Positions 34,578-44,170 are shown, numbered from the stretch's first letter. The stretch: DNA of 64,000 bases from Kaistella haifensis DSM 19056 (GCF_000735695.2 NZ_JASZ02000005.1:21942-85941), one strand, 5' to 3'. Notes: a model not told the origin generated them from the letters alone. Made by a program: numbers and translations.

Positions 34578-35056
34578 CAATTATTTTCTCTCTCTTTATT
34601 GGTTTTAATCACTTTACTTAAGGATATTTTCAAATCATTCAGTTCTTTCTTGGTAAGATAAGAAATATCATATTTTAAGATGATTGAATGATTTTTTTTA
34701 CTTGAAATCGTGATGTATAATTTTTTTAAAATAATGGCATTCAGGACTTCATAGTTTTTCAGTTTATACTTCGGAAACTCGTCACTCAATGCTTTGTCTA
34801 GGAAAAGGACAACATTTCTGTTCTTGAAATTAAGCGCTTCACCATCACTATCATATTCAAAAATCTGTCGACCTCTGAGGTAAAAAATCAGAATGCCTAG
34901 AATCGGAATAATGATTAACAGAAACTCGGACCAACCTAAATAATGGTAACGATACCGCTCCAAAAAAAACAAAAAAATTCCTAAAAATAGCCCGACGGTG
35001 ACAAGCGTGCTAAGAAATTGAAAATATCCTGCTTTGTTTCGGTTGCTGAGTCTCAT
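34577..35056 (-). CDS. hypothetical two-TM membrane protein in the parE-parC operon
   Basis: A 159-residue protein with two transmembrane segments at about 12-31 and 44-60 (F-L-L-I-I-I-P-I-L-G-I-L-I-F-Y-L), an R-G-R-Q-I-F-E-Y-D motif after the second, and a cytosolic tail of about 95 residues in short beta/alpha alternation (I-L-K-K-L-Y-I-T-I-S-S). This looks like a two-helix membrane protein with a PH-like cytosolic domain; I do not recognise a named family. It lies between parE and parC, 24 bp after parE and overlapping parC by one base (TGATG), so its translation is coupled to parC. Confidence 0.75.
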   Translation of the reverse strand: MRLSNRNKAGYFQFLSTLVTVGLFLGIFLFFLERYRYHYLGWSEFLLIIIPILGILIFYLRGRQIFEYDSDGEALNFKNRNVVLFLDKALSDEFPKYKLKNYEVLNAIILKKLYITISSKKNHSIILKYDISYLTKKELNDLKISLSKVIKTNKERENN

Positions 35057-35080
35057 ATCATTAGTTTTCCTGACTTTAGT

Positions 35081-36964
35081 TTAGCTTAACATGTCCGTTA
35101 ATATTTCTTTTTTATCGATATCTGGATCTTCCACCACCAAATTTTCGAGGATAAATGTTTGGCGATCAGGCGTATTTTTCCCCATATAGAATTCCAGAAT
35201 TTGCTCAATTGTTTGGTCTTTTCCCAAAACCACCGGTTCCAAACGAATATCCTTACCGATAAAATGTTTGAACTCATCCGGAGAAATCTCTCCTAATCCT
35301 TTAAATCGTGTAATTTCCGGATTTTTACCCAATTCATTCAACGCTTTTATTCTTTCAGCTTCAGAATAGCAATAGCGGGTTTCCTTCTTATTTCTGACTC
35401 TGAAAAGTGGAGTTTGCAAAATATAAAGATGTCCATTCTTAATTAAATCCGGAAAAAACTGTAGGAAAAAAGTAATCATCAGCAGACGAATATGCATACC
35501 ATCCACATCAGCATCAGTAGCGATGATTACGTGGTTGTAACGAAGGTCTTCCAATGAATCTTCAATATTTAATGCAGCCTGCAACAGGTTGAATTCTTCG
35601 TTTTCGTACACTACTCTTTTGGTTAAACCAAAGCAGTTCAAAGGTTTTCCTTTAAGTGAAAATACCGCCTGGGTTTCCACATCACGGGATTTGGTAATGG
35701 AACCGGAAGCAGAATCTCCCTCAGTGATGAAGATCATGGTTTCGGCTTTTCTCAGGGCTTTTTGGTCGTTATAATGTTGTCTGCAATCGCGCAATTTCTT
35801 GTTATGAAGCGAAACTTTTTTAGCTCTTTCTCGCGCGAGTTTCTGGATTCCCGAAAGTTCTTTTCTTTCCCTTTCCGAAATGATGATTTTGCGGTGAATA
35901 GCTTCAGCGATTTCTTGGTTTTGATGCAAGAAATTATCCAATTTATTTTTAAGAAAATTGGTGATAAAAGTTCTCACCGTTTCCTTGCCGGGTTCCATTT
36001 CGTTGGAGCCTAACTTTGTTTTGGTTTGCGATTCAAAAACCGGCTCGATTACTTTGATGGAAACCGCTGCAATAATTGATTTTCTGATGTCTGCCGCCTC
36101 GAAATTTTTATTGAAATATTCGCGAATGGTTTTCACATAAGCTTCCCGAAAAGCATTCAAATGCGTTCCACCCTGCGTGGTATTTTGTCCGTTTACAAAA
36201 GAAAAATACGTTTCCGACTGGGATTTGTCGGAATGCGTGATTGCCACTTCGATATCTTCATCTTTCAGGTGAACAACAGGATACAGGATTTCGCCTTCAA
36301 TTTCTTCTTGAAGCAAATCTTTCAAACCGTTTTCTGAGAAGAAAGTTTCGCCATTAAAGATAATTTTCAAGCCGGGATTAAGGTAGCAGTAGTTCTTGAG
36401 CATCTTTTCGATGTACTCTTTCCTGAATTTATAATGAGTAAAAATCGAAGCATCTGGAATAAAGGTAATTTCCGTTCCGTTTCGATCTGAAGTATCAATT
36501 TCAGAATGATCTGCGGTGATAATTCCTTTAGAAAATTCGGCTATTTTTGCTTTGCCTTCTCGAACAGATTTTACTTTAAAATATTCTGAAAGTGCATTCA
36601 CCGCTTTGGTACCCACCCCGTTCAAACCTACCGATTTTTTAAACGCTTTGGAGTCATATTTACCACCGGTATTCATTTTAGAAACTGCGTCAACTACTTT
36701 CCCTAAAGGGATTCCACGACCATAATCTCGGATCATGGCTTTGCCTTCGTCGATTTTAATTTCAATGCGCTTTCCGGATTTCATTACAAATTCGTCAATG
36801 GAATTATCAATGATTTCCTTGAGAAGAATATAAATACCGTCGTCCGCGGAGGAACCATCGCCCAACTTCCCAATATACATTCCCGGGCGAATTCGGATAT
36901 GCTCCTGCCAATCGAGGGTTCTGATGTTGTCTTCGGAATAATTTACAGTAGTATTTTCACTCAT
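35081..36964 (-). CDS. parE: topoisomerase IV subunit B (type IIA)
   Basis: A 627-residue ATPase subunit. The GHKL ATP-binding domain has [27 protein letters not shown] and [12 protein letters not shown]. The transducer domain carries Q-T-K-T-K-L-G. The TOPRIM domain has [10 protein letters not shown] and D-A-D-V-D-G-M-H-I. The short form without the large gyrase-type insert and the close parC partner fit topoisomerase IV, which unlinks daughter chromosomes. It is the first gene of the parE-membrane protein-parC operon. Confidence 0.94.
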   Translation of the reverse strand: MSENTTVNYSEDNIRTLDWQEHIRIRPGMYIGKLGDGSSADDGIYILLKEIIDNSIDEFVMKSGKRIEIKIDEGKAMIRDYGRGIPLGKVVDAVSKMNTGGKYDSKAFKKSVGLNGVGTKAVNALSEYFKVKSVREGKAKIAEFSKGIITADHSEIDTSDRNGTEITFIPDASIFTHYKFRKEYIEKMLKNYCYLNPGLKIIFNGETFFSENGLKDLLQEEIEGEILYPVVHLKDEDIEVAITHSDKSQSETYFSFVNGQNTTQGGTHLNAFREAYVKTIREYFNKNFEAADIRKSIIAAVSIKVIEPVFESQTKTKLGSNEMEPGKETVRTFITNFLKNKLDNFLHQNQEIAEAIHRKIIISERERKELSGIQKLARERAKKVSLHNKKLRDCRQHYNDQKALRKAETMIFITEGDSASGSITKSRDVETQAVFSLKGKPLNCFGLTKRVVYENEEFNLLQAALNIEDSLEDLRYNHVIIATDADVDGMHIRLLMITFFLQFFPDLIKNGHLYILQTPLFRVRNKKETRYCYSEAERIKALNELGKNPEITRFKGLGEISPDEFKHFIGKDIRLEPVVLGKDQTIEQILEFYMGKNTPDRQTFILENLVVEDPDIDKKEILTDMLS

Positions 36965-37101
36965 AGAACTTGGAGTTACTTTAAAATTCAGTAACTCACA
37001 AAAATAGCGAAACGAAATTGATTTTTAAAATTTTGTGGAAAATTATTTTAATATCTATTGAATTTTTACGATATAAAAAAGAAATTAATACATATCTGAA
37101 A

Positions 37102-37137
37102 AAAAAAAATCGCCATGAATTATAGCGATTTTATTTT
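37102..37137 (-). terminator. weak hairpin after ychF
   Basis: AAAATCGC and GCGATTTT arms with an 11-base loop and A/T-runs outside, 20 bp beyond the ychF stop. Confidence 0.5.
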
Positions 37138-37156
37138 ATGATTAAATTTTATGGAA

Positions 37157-38248
37157 TTACACATTGAAACGGAAATGCATCACATCGCCGTCTTTCACTA
37201 TATACTCTTTTCCTTCCACGCGCATTTTTCCGGCTTCTTTCACTTTCGCTTCCGATCCAAAATTTACGAAATCATCATAAGCAATAACTTCCGCACGGAT
37301 AAATCCTTTTTCGAAATCGGTATGGATCACTCCTGCTGCTTGCGGCGCGGTCCAACCTTGGCCGATGGTCCATGCGCGAACTTCTTTTACACCGGCGGTA
37401 AAATAGGTTTGAAGTTTCAATAAATCATAAGCTTTTCTGATCAATCGGTTTACGCCCGGCTCTTCTAGGCCGAGTTCTTCAAGAAACATTTGTCTTTCTT
37501 CGAAAGTTTCCAATTCGTTGATGTCAGCTTCAATTTGCGCCGCTAAAACAACTACTTCAGCATTTTCATTGGCTGCCATTTCTTCGATTTTGGCAATCCA
37601 TTCATTACCGTTTTTAATGGAATTTTCATCCACGTTACAAACATAAAGAACTGGTTTATTGGTCAGCAACTGAATTTCACCAATCACAGAGGCCGCGAAA
37701 TCATCCATCGGAAATTCTCTCACATTTTTACCGTCTTCCACAAATTTCTGAAGATTAGAAAGCGTTTCATAAGTTAAAACATCTTCTTTTTTACCAGATT
37801 TAATGAATTTTTTAGCTTTATCAACCGCTTTTCCAAGGGTTTCTAGATCTTTCAATTGCAATTCGATATCGATGATTTCCTTATCTCTCATTGGATCTAC
37901 GGAACCTTCTACGTGAACAATATTTCCGTTTTCGAAACATCTTAAAACATGAATAATGGCTTCACACTCTCGAATATTAGCGAGAAATTGGTTACCCAAA
38001 CCTTCTCCTTTGCTCGCGCCTTTCACCAAACCTGCTATATCCACAATTTCTACCACTGCCGGCAAAACTCTTTCCGGATTTACCAGTTTTTCCAACTCAA
38101 ATAATCTGGGATCAGGTACAGAAACCGTTCCCAAATTGGGCTCGATGGTACAGAAAGGATAATTCGCTGATTGTGCTTTGGCGTTACTTAAACAATTAAA
38201 GAGGGTTGATTTACCTACATTGGGCAAACCTACAATTCCACATTTCAT
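37157..38248 (-). CDS. ychF: Obg-like ATPase YchF
   Basis: A 363-residue OBG-family P-loop protein that prefers ATP over GTP and binds ribosomes; it is implicated in redox and stress responses. It has the P-loop G-L-P-N-V-G-K-S-T (7-15), V-D-I-A-G-L-V-K-G-A-S (G3 region) and N-V-D-E in place of the N-K-x-D guanine motif, the feature that explains ATP use. A coiled coil lies at about 130-165. The C-terminal TGS domain contains F-F/Y-T-A-G-x-K-E-V-R-A-W-T and ends in H-F-R-F-N-V. Confidence 0.95.
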   Translation of the reverse strand: MKCGIVGLPNVGKSTLFNCLSNAKAQSANYPFCTIEPNLGTVSVPDPRLFELEKLVNPERVLPAVVEIVDIAGLVKGASKGEGLGNQFLANIRECEAIIHVLRCFENGNIVHVEGSVDPMRDKEIIDIELQLKDLETLGKAVDKAKKFIKSGKKEDVLTYETLSNLQKFVEDGKNVREFPMDDFAASVIGEIQLLTNKPVLYVCNVDENSIKNGNEWIAKIEEMAANENAEVVVLAAQIEADINELETFEERQMFLEELGLEEPGVNRLIRKAYDLLKLQTYFTAGVKEVRAWTIGQGWTAPQAAGVIHTDFEKGFIRAEVIAYDDFVNFGSEAKVKEAGKMRVEGKEYIVKDGDVMHFRFNV

Positions 38249-38268
38249 ATATTATTTTTATAGGTGTG

Positions 38269-38276
38269 CAAAGATA
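38269..38276 (-). promoter_or_regulatory. TAnnTTTG box for ychF
   Basis: TATCTTTG on the minus strand, 20 bp before the ychF ATG; perfect -7 match. Confidence 0.5.
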
Positions 38277-38377
38277 AGATTTTTATCCTATTTTATTTCA
38301 TGAAAAAAAGAATGTATTTTTAAACTTTCAAAAATATTTTATCCTGATTTTCAATAAGTTAAATATTATTTTTCAAT

Positions 38378-38397
38378 ATCACTAAAAAAATAGTTGT
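38378..38397. promoter_or_regulatory. upstream BlaI-type operator
   Basis: ATCACTA, six A, TAGTTGT: an imperfect copy of the inverted repeat at 38425-38444, with the same 20-bp length and the same 6-bp spacer. It covers the TTG that serves as the -33 element of the repressor promoter. Confidence 0.65.
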
Positions 38398-38423
38398 AAT
38401 AATGGAATTAATTTCTACATTTG
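38394..38423 (+). promoter_or_regulatory. promoter of the BlaI-M56 operon (TTG-N19-TACATTTG)
   Basis: TTG at 38394-38396 lies inside the upstream operator and the perfect -7 box TACATTTG lies at 38416-38423. The downstream operator begins 2 bp after it, so repressor bound at both sites would bracket the promoter. Confidence 0.65.
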
Positions 38424-38424
38424 T

Positions 38425-38444
38425 ATCACTAAACAAATAGTGAT
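38425..38444. promoter_or_regulatory. downstream BlaI-type operator
   Basis: A perfect inverted repeat ATCACTA-AACAAA-TAGTGAT that ends at the base before the repressor ATG and must cover the transcription start. Confidence 0.75.
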
Positions 38445-38810
38445 ATGAAAATCCCTTCCCTAACGAAAGCTGAAGAACAAGTGATGCAATACCTTTGGGA
38501 ACTCGAAAAAGCCTTTCTGAAAGACCTTCTCGACCAGTTCCCGGAGCCAAAACCGCACACCAACACGGTTTCTACCATTTTGAAGGTTTTAAAAGAAAAA
38601 AACTTCGTAGATTATCAAGTTTTCGGCAGACAACACGAATATTTCCCCTTGGTTTCCAAAGAAAATTACAGCGGAAAATCGATGAACAGTTTGGTAAAAA
38701 ATTACTTTGAAGGATCGTACAAAAACGCTGTTTCGTTTCTTGTGGAGAAAAACGAACTCAGTGTGGAAGATCTGGAAATGCTTCTCGATGAACTTAAAAA
38801 TAAAGACTAA
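38445..38810 (+). CDS. BlaI/MecI/CopY-family transcriptional repressor
   Basis: A 121-residue winged-helix protein. It has the family opening L-T-K-A-E-E-Q-V-M-Q-Y-L-W (6-18) and the recognition region H-T-N-T-V-S-T-I-L-K-V-L-K-E-K (about 38-52), followed by V-F-G-R-Q-H-E-Y. The C-terminal helices (about 75-121) form the dimerisation part. In BlaI/MecI a membrane peptidase triggers cleavage and loss of repression. Two matching operators lie around its promoter, so it almost certainly controls itself and the M56 gene, whose ATG overlaps its stop by one base (TAATG). There is no beta-lactamase gene beside it. Confidence 0.92.
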   Translation: MKIPSLTKAEEQVMQYLWELEKAFLKDLLDQFPEPKPHTNTVSTILKVLKEKNFVDYQVFGRQHEYFPLVSKENYSGKSMNSLVKNYFEGSYKNAVSFLVEKNELSVEDLEMLLDELKNKD

Positions 38811-40627
38811 TGGAAGCGCTGCTCATCTATTTCGGGAAAGTTTTTTTGGCTTCGGGTGTACTATTTTTGTACTATCAGTTGTTCTTAAAAGACAAGACGT
38901 TTCATCATTACAACCGCTTCTATTTGCTGGGAGTTTTGATGTTGAGTATGATACTACCCTTTTTTAAAATAAGTTATTTTACAATTGAGGTAAATACAGA
39001 TATTTATTTATTATATAGCAAGTTACAAAATTTTAACTCTACTAAAACTTTAAGTCATGATTTCCCTTATTCTCAACTTATTGCTTGCCTTATTGGATTG
39101 GTTTCTGTCTTTTGTTTAGGCAAATTATTCTACGGAATTTTCAAGATTCAGCAACTGACAAAGGAATTTCCTCAAGAACATTTCGAAGGCATTTCCTTTT
39201 ACCAAACCAACCTTTCCGAAGCGCCTTTTTCTTTCTTCAAGAATCTGTTTTGGAAAGATTCCATTCTCATTCATTCCGATTTGGGACGCCAAATTCTGAA
39301 GCATGAAATGGTACACATCGAACAGAAACATTCGCGAGACAAAATTTTCACCGAGATGGTAACCGCTGTGTTTTGGTGGAATCCCGTTTTTCATCTCATC
39401 AAAAAAGAAATCAGTTTAATACACGAATATTTGGCCGATAAAAAAGCCATTAAAAATTCGGACACGAAAGCATTTGCGCAGATGCTTTTGGCGAGTCACT
39501 TTTCCGGAACACAGTTACCCGCAACCAGTCCGTTTCTTAATTCTAACCTCAAAAAAAGATTAACAATGCTTAAAAAATCAAAAACAAAATACAGTTATGC
39601 GCGGAGATTACTTGCATTGCCACTTCTATTTGCGCTCGCTTTCATCTATATGATTAATGCGAAAAACAAAGAAATCACCAAAACCAATTTGGAAATCGAA
39701 CAAATGGTTGCCGAGATTAAAAAAGATACGATCACACCGAAAGACGCTGCACAAGGAACTGACGGAACCGAGATTCAGAAGCAAAATTCGGAATTATTCA
39801 CCTACAACGATTCTTTAAATGAAACTGCTTTGAAAAACATTCAGAATAAAATTGCTCAAAAGCAAAAACTGATGGAACCTTACAAAGAATTGATGCTTAA
39901 AAAGAACGAAGAAGGCCTGAAAATCAGCAAGGAAATGCGAGCAAAATCGGAAGAATTGCAAAAACTTTCCATGAAAAAAGATTTCGAAAGCCCTAGATTT
40001 AAAGATCTCGAAAAGGAAATGAAAGTATTGGATGGGAAAATGAGTGAAATCTTCGACACCGAAGAATTCAAAAACAACCAAAAAGTGCTCGAACTGAAAT
40101 TTATAGAACTGGATCAACTTTACGCTAAAATGGATGATTATTACAACTCTGATGCGTTTAAATTAAAAATAAAAGATGCAGAAGAACGCGCAAAAGAAGC
40201 GGAGAAAAAATTCAATTCACCTGAATTTAAAAAGAAAATGATGGACGCTGAACTTAAAATGAAGGAAGCGGAGAAAAAATGGAATTCACCTGAATTTAAA
40301 AGAAAAATAAAGGAAGCCGAAAAACGTGCGAAAGAAGCAGAAAAGATGATCAATTCTCCGGAATTCAAAAAGAAAATTGCTGATGCGGAAGCCAAAGCAA
40401 AAATCGCTGCCGAACAAGCCAATTCGAGAATTATCGTTCTTAATAATCAGAACAAAAACGGAAACATTTTGACGGATGACAACATCAAAATCTTCATCGA
40501 TGGAAAACCGGTGAGCAAAACTGAAATGGATCAATTTCCGCCAGAAAAAATCGAGAAAATGGAAGTCTTCAAAAAAGGATTCCACGGAAACACCAACGCA
40601 GAAATCCGCATCACCACCAAAAAATAA
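38810..40627 (+). CDS. M56-family (BlaR1-like) membrane metallopeptidase with repeat-rich extension
   Basis: A 605-residue protein. Transmembrane segments lie at about 5-23, 36-56, 88-108 and 264-283. Between the last two is the zinc peptidase domain with H165-E-M-V-H169 and the downstream acidic ligand in H-E-Y-L-A-D (E206). In place of the penicillin-sensing domain of BlaR1 there is a periplasmic extension of about 320 residues, highly charged and helical. It includes four 23-residue repeats (446-537) and ends in a small domain with I-F-I-D-G-K-P-V. It probably senses an envelope signal and cuts the BlaI repressor encoded just upstream. The signal is unknown. Confidence 0.88.
   Translation: MEALLIYFGKVFLASGVLFLYYQLFLKDKTFHHYNRFYLLGVLMLSMILPFFKISYFTIEVNTDIYLLYSKLQNFNSTKTLSHDFPYSQLIACLIGLVSVFCLGKLFYGIFKIQQLTKEFPQEHFEGISFYQTNLSEAPFSFFKNLFWKDSILIHSDLGRQILKHEMVHIEQKHSRDKIFTEMVTAVFWWNPVFHLIKKEISLIHEYLADKKAIKNSDTKAFAQMLLASHFSGTQLPATSPFLNSNLKKRLTMLKKSKTKYSYARRLLALPLLFALAFIYMINAKNKEITKTNLEIEQMVAEIKKDTITPKDAAQGTDGTEIQKQNSELFTYNDSLNETALKNIQNKIAQKQKLMEPYKELMLKKNEEGLKISKEMRAKSEELQKLSMKKDFESPRFKDLEKEMKVLDGKMSEIFDTEEFKNNQKVLELKFIELDQLYAKMDDYYNSDAFKLKIKDAEERAKEAEKKFNSPEFKKKMMDAELKMKEAEKKWNSPEFKRKIKEAEKRAKEAEKMINSPEFKKKIADAEAKAKIAAEQANSRIIVLNNQNKNGNILTDDNIKIFIDGKPVSKTEMDQFPPEKIEKMEVFKKGFHGNTNAEIRITTKK
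40145..40420 (+). repeat. four in-frame 69-bp coding repeats (23-residue coiled-coil units)
   Basis: Residues 446-468, 469-491, 492-514 and 515-537 of the M56 protein each start N-S-(P/D)-(E/A)-F-K and continue K-(I/M)-x-(D/E)-A-E-x-(K/R)-x-K. The DNA copies are similar but not identical. The pattern predicts a long charged helix. Confidence 0.85.
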
Positions 40628-40633
40628 TCCACC

Positions 40634-40673
40634 AAAATGCCAGATTTTTATTTTAAAATGATGGCATTTTTTC
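40634..40673 (+). terminator. hairpin after the M56 gene
   Basis: AAAATGCCA and TGGCATTTT arms with a 19-base AT-rich loop, followed by T's. The long loop makes it weaker, so read-through into the GLPGLI gene is possible. Confidence 0.55.
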
Positions 40674-40694
40674 TATCTTTAATGAAAATCAACT

Positions 40695-41558
40695 ATGAAA
40701 AAATACATCGCATTCTTTGTTTTGATAAGCAATCTTTTTATTGCTCAAAACCAACGATTCAGCTATCAATACCAATTTGTAAAAGACACTTTAAACAAAC
40801 AAGAAATCACCAAAGAACTGATGAATCTTGATATTGTGAAAGAAGGTTCCGTTTTTTATAGTCGCGATGTGTATGTTTCGGATTCCATCATGAATGCTTA
40901 TTTCGAAAATCAAATTAAAACGACCGGCTCCATGAATGTGGATGCTAAAATAATGTCGCAAAGAAAAGGAAGTGTGAAATACAAAATCTTAAAAACATAC
41001 CCTGATTTTAAAATATTCTCCTCTCTAAACATTGGAATCGATTCTTATAAAGTTACAGACGACCGAAAAATCGTTTGGAAAATACTACCCGACCAACAGA
41101 AAATCGGAGAATTCAATGCTCAAAAAGCAACAACAGAATTTGCGGGAAGACAATGGGTAGCTTGGTTTTCCACGGAATTGCCTTTCCAAGATGGTCCTTA
41201 CAAATTTCACGGTTTGCCGGGGTTAATTGTAAAACTTGAAGACCGCACCAAAACGCATCAATTTGAACTCATCGGGGTTTCTAAATTCACGCCTAACCCC
41301 GAAAAAACTTCCGAATTTATCGTGAAAAATAAAGAAATTGAAATCAATCAGAAGCAGTACAAAAAAATCTTTTTGGAAAACCGAAATGATCCAGCAAAAG
41401 TAATGAAACAAGCGATCGCAAATGGAGCAATCATTCAATTGACCGATCCTAACGGAAACAAAATCAGTACCGCCGAAATGATTAAAAACAAAGAGCAAAA
41501 CGCGAAAGCCAACAATGCGAAAGACAATAACCTTATCGAACTCGATTTGTTGCAGTAA
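40695..41558 (+). CDS. GLPGLI-family exported protein
   Basis: A 287-residue protein with a signal peptide at 1-17 (M-K-K-Y-I-A-F-F-V-L-I-S-N-L-F-I-A, then Q-N-Q). It carries the signature that names the family, F-H-G-L-P-G-L-I-V-K-L-E-D, at about 175. The preceding W-V-A-W-F-S-T-E-L-P-F-Q-D-G-P-Y-K is also conserved. The family is confined to Bacteroidota and has no established function. It lies 67 bp after the M56 gene on the same strand, with only a long-loop hairpin between, and may be a target or partner of that signalling pair. A near-consensus TATCTTTA box precedes it. Confidence 0.88.
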   Translation: MKKYIAFFVLISNLFIAQNQRFSYQYQFVKDTLNKQEITKELMNLDIVKEGSVFYSRDVYVSDSIMNAYFENQIKTTGSMNVDAKIMSQRKGSVKYKILKTYPDFKIFSSLNIGIDSYKVTDDRKIVWKILPDQQKIGEFNAQKATTEFAGRQWVAWFSTELPFQDGPYKFHGLPGLIVKLEDRTKTHQFELIGVSKFTPNPEKTSEFIVKNKEIEINQKQYKKIFLENRNDPAKVMKQAIANGAIIQLTDPNGNKISTAEMIKNKEQNAKANNAKDNNLIELDLLQ

Positions 41559-41647
41559 TCATTTATTTTACTGATAATTTTCATATCATCATTGAAAGAT
41601 ATTTTCCTTAACTTTAATCTATCAAAAATCCATAAAAATTTAAAGTC

Positions 41648-41884
41648 ATGGAAAATCACAACCTCACCCACGAATTCCCTGAACTGGAAGAAAAAATCAA
41701 TCAATTAAAGCTGGATGACGAAAATTTCAGGAAGATGTATGTGAATTATGAAGAAGTGAACGCGCTCATTCAGCATTACGAAGAAGGCGAACAAAACCAC
41801 ACTACCGACGAACACCTCACCGATCTGCGCAAAAAAAGAATGCATTTGAAGGATGATTTGTATGTTTTTCTTAGAAGCAATTAA
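41648..41884 (+). CDS. YdcH/DUF465-like small protein
   Basis: A 78-residue highly charged helical protein. The start E-N-H-N-L-T-H-E-F-P-E-L-E-E-K-I and the end L-R-K-K-R-M-H-L-K-D-D-L-Y match the YdcH (DUF465) pattern of an N-terminal H-E-F/L-P-E and a C-terminal L-K-K-x-R-L-x-L-K-D. It forms two helices. Function unknown. A near-consensus TAACTTTA box lies about 38 bp upstream. Confidence 0.82.
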   Translation: MENHNLTHEFPELEEKINQLKLDDENFRKMYVNYEEVNALIQHYEEGEQNHTTDEHLTDLRKKRMHLKDDLYVFLRSN

Positions 41885-42140
41885 TTGATAAACCTTTAGC
41901 AATAATCAAATTAACACTTTGATTATCAAACAATTTACCGATTCAATAAAAAGTGTTTTCACTTATTATAAAGAGATTGTCCAGCAATCCAAAAGCGGCG
42001 AAGTGAGTCGCTTTTTTGTTGCGAAAATCTTTCATTTTAAGTTGATAATTTCGATTTTCGGGAAGACTTTGGGTTTCAAATCAAAATGAATTTCCATTTT
42101 CTATAATTTTTAGCATTAAATTCTGTTAATTCTACATCAC
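41885..42140. other. non-coding stretch with two hairpins
   Basis: No credible gene is seen. ATAATCAAA and TTTGATTAT (41902-41926) form a stem without a T-run. AAAGCGG and TCGCTTT (41992-42018, one G-U pair) form a terminator-like hairpin followed by T's. The rest is plain AT-rich spacer before the typA promoter. Confidence 0.6.
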
Positions 42141-42174
42141 TTTGCAAATTATTCGCTAAAAAAGTTTACTTTTG
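42141..42174 (+). promoter_or_regulatory. typA promoter (TTTG-N22-TACTTTTG)
   Basis: TTTG at 42141-42144 and TACTTTTG at 42167-42174, both perfect. A TTG inside the -7 box is in frame with typA but would overlap the promoter, so the ATG at 42193 is the start. Confidence 0.65.
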
Positions 42175-42192
42175 CACCGTCAAAAAACGATT

Positions 42193-43998
42193 ATGCAAAA
42201 CATTAGAAATATCGCAATCATTGCGCACGTTGACCACGGAAAAACTACTTTGGTTGACAAAATCATTCACGCCACCAGTGTTTTCCGTGAAAACCAAGAA
42301 TCAGGAGACCTGATTATGGACAACAACGACCTTGAGCGAGAAAGAGGAATTACCATTTTATCTAAAAATATCTCGGTAACATACAAAGACACTAAAATCA
42401 ATGTAATCGATACTCCAGGTCACGCCGATTTCGGTGGTGAGGTAGAAAGAGTTTTGAAAATGGCCGATGGGGTTTTGCTTTTAGTAGATGCCTTCGAAGG
42501 ACCGATGCCACAAACTCGTTTTGTATTGCAGAAAGCTTTGGAATTAGGTTTAAGACCAGTAGTGGTGATCAATAAAGTTGATAAACCAAACTGCCGTCCG
42601 GATGAAGTTCATGACCAAGTATTCGATTTATTCTTCAACTTGGACGCTACCGAAGAGCAATTGGATTTCCCAACATTCTACGGTTCATCTAAACAAGGCT
42701 GGTTCAACACTTCATTAGAAGAAACCGATAACATTTTCCCTTTATTAGACGGAATCTTAGAACATGTACCTGCTCCAGATGCGAAAGAAGGACCACTAAG
42801 AATGCAGATTACTTCTCTAGATTTCTCTTCTTTCTTAGGAAGAATTGCAATCGGAAAAATTACCCAAGGTTCTGTAAAAGAATCAGAATGGATTGGTTTG
42901 GCACAAGAAGACGGCAACATCATCAAAGGAAAAGTAAAAGAATTATACGTTTTCGAAGGTCTTGGTAAAAAGAAAGTTCAGGAAGTGAAAGCCGGAGACA
43001 TCTGCGCCATCGTAGGTTTCGACAAATTCCAAATCGGGGATTCTTTTGTAGACTTAGAAAACCCAGATCCGTTGCCAAGAACAGCGATCGACGAACCTAC
43101 TTTGAACATGACATTCTCCATCAACAACTCCCCTTTCTTCGGGAAAGATGGTAAATATGTAACTTCAAACCACCTGAAAGAAAGATTAACCAAAGAATTA
43201 GAGAAAAACCTTGCATTAAGAGTAGAACCTACCGATGATGCCAATACTTTCCTAGTTTTCGGTCGTGGTATCCTTCACCTTTCGGTTTTAATTGAAACCA
43301 TGAGAAGAGAAGGTTATGAAATGACCATCGGGCAACCACAAGTTATCCTAAGAGAAATCGACGGAGTGAAATGTGAGCCTTATGAATCAATGGTTGTTGA
43401 TGTACCAGAAGAATACGCTTCCAGAGTAATCGATTTGGCTACTCAAAGAAAAGGTGACCTCCACATCATGGAAACCAAAGGCGAAATGCAACACATGGAA
43501 TTCGAAATTCCTTCCAGAGGACTGATCGGATTGCGTTCCCAGATGCTTACCGCTACTGCCGGAGAAGCTATTATGGCACACCGTTTCGTAGATTACAAAC
43601 CTTTCAAAGGAGCAATTCCGGGAAGATTGGTTGGTGTTTTGGTAAGTAAAAGCCAAGGTCCTGCTACTGAATATTCTATCGCTAAATTGCAAGACAGAGG
43701 TAAATTCTTTGTTGATCCGGGCGAGGAAATTTATGAAGGAATGATTATCGGGGAACAAAATAAACCAGGAGATTTGGTAGTAAACATCGTTGAAGCAAAA
43801 CAGCTGAACAACATGCGTGCTTCCGGAAAAGATAAAGACGGCAGCATCGCTCCGAAAATCCAATTCTCACTTGAAGAATGCATGGAATACATCCAAGCTG
43901 ACGAAGCGATTGAGATTACTCCAAACTTCATCAGAATGCGTAAAAAAGTTCTTAGCGAAAACGACAGAAAACGTATCGAAAGAGGAGCAAAAGGATAA
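42193..43998 (+). CDS. typA: ribosome-associated GTPase TypA/BipA
   Basis: A 601-residue translational GTPase of the EF-G family. G1 is A-H-V-D-H-G-K-T (residues 12-19), the switch region contains R-E-R-G-I-T-I, G3 is [12 protein letters not shown] and G4 is N-K-V-D-K. The EF-G-like C-terminal domain carries [10 protein letters not shown], and the BipA-specific end includes [10 protein letters not shown]. It aids 50S assembly and growth under stress or cold. It is monocistronic with a clear promoter and terminator. Confidence 0.97.
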   Translation: MQNIRNIAIIAHVDHGKTTLVDKIIHATSVFRENQESGDLIMDNNDLERERGITILSKNISVTYKDTKINVIDTPGHADFGGEVERVLKMADGVLLLVDAFEGPMPQTRFVLQKALELGLRPVVVINKVDKPNCRPDEVHDQVFDLFFNLDATEEQLDFPTFYGSSKQGWFNTSLEETDNIFPLLDGILEHVPAPDAKEGPLRMQITSLDFSSFLGRIAIGKITQGSVKESEWIGLAQEDGNIIKGKVKELYVFEGLGKKKVQEVKAGDICAIVGFDKFQIGDSFVDLENPDPLPRTAIDEPTLNMTFSINNSPFFGKDGKYVTSNHLKERLTKELEKNLALRVEPTDDANTFLVFGRGILHLSVLIETMRREGYEMTIGQPQVILREIDGVKCEPYESMVVDVPEEYASRVIDLATQRKGDLHIMETKGEMQHMEFEIPSRGLIGLRSQMLTATAGEAIMAHRFVDYKPFKGAIPGRLVGVLVSKSQGPATEYSIAKLQDRGKFFVDPGEEIYEGMIIGEQNKPGDLVVNIVEAKQLNNMRASGKDKDGSIAPKIQFSLEECMEYIQADEAIEITPNFIRMRKKVLSENDRKRIERGAKG

Positions 43999-44051
43999 TC
44001 CTCCGAAAACATACAACGTAAGAAGCCCAAACAGCGCTGACAACGAAACAC

Positions 44052-44080
44052 AAAAGCCTCAAATTAATTGGGGCTTTTTT
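44052..44080 (+). terminator. typA terminator
   Basis: AAAAGCCTC, loop AAATTAATT and GGGGCTTTTTT (one G-U pair). Confidence 0.8.
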
Positions 44081-44170
44081 CGTGAATTATTCTCAATATT
44101 TCTCATTACAAAAGAGCAGTAAGATCAATATCAACTAGGAGTTAAGTTCGAAGTAAAAGCAATATAAATC

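Noticed and set aside
38445..40627. Beta-lactam resistance locus
   Set aside because: The BlaI and M56 genes lack both a beta-lactamase neighbour and a penicillin-binding sensor domain.
43387..43863. Minus-strand 158-residue frame inside typA
   Set aside because: Antisense to a conserved coding region; composition is typical of a shadow frame.
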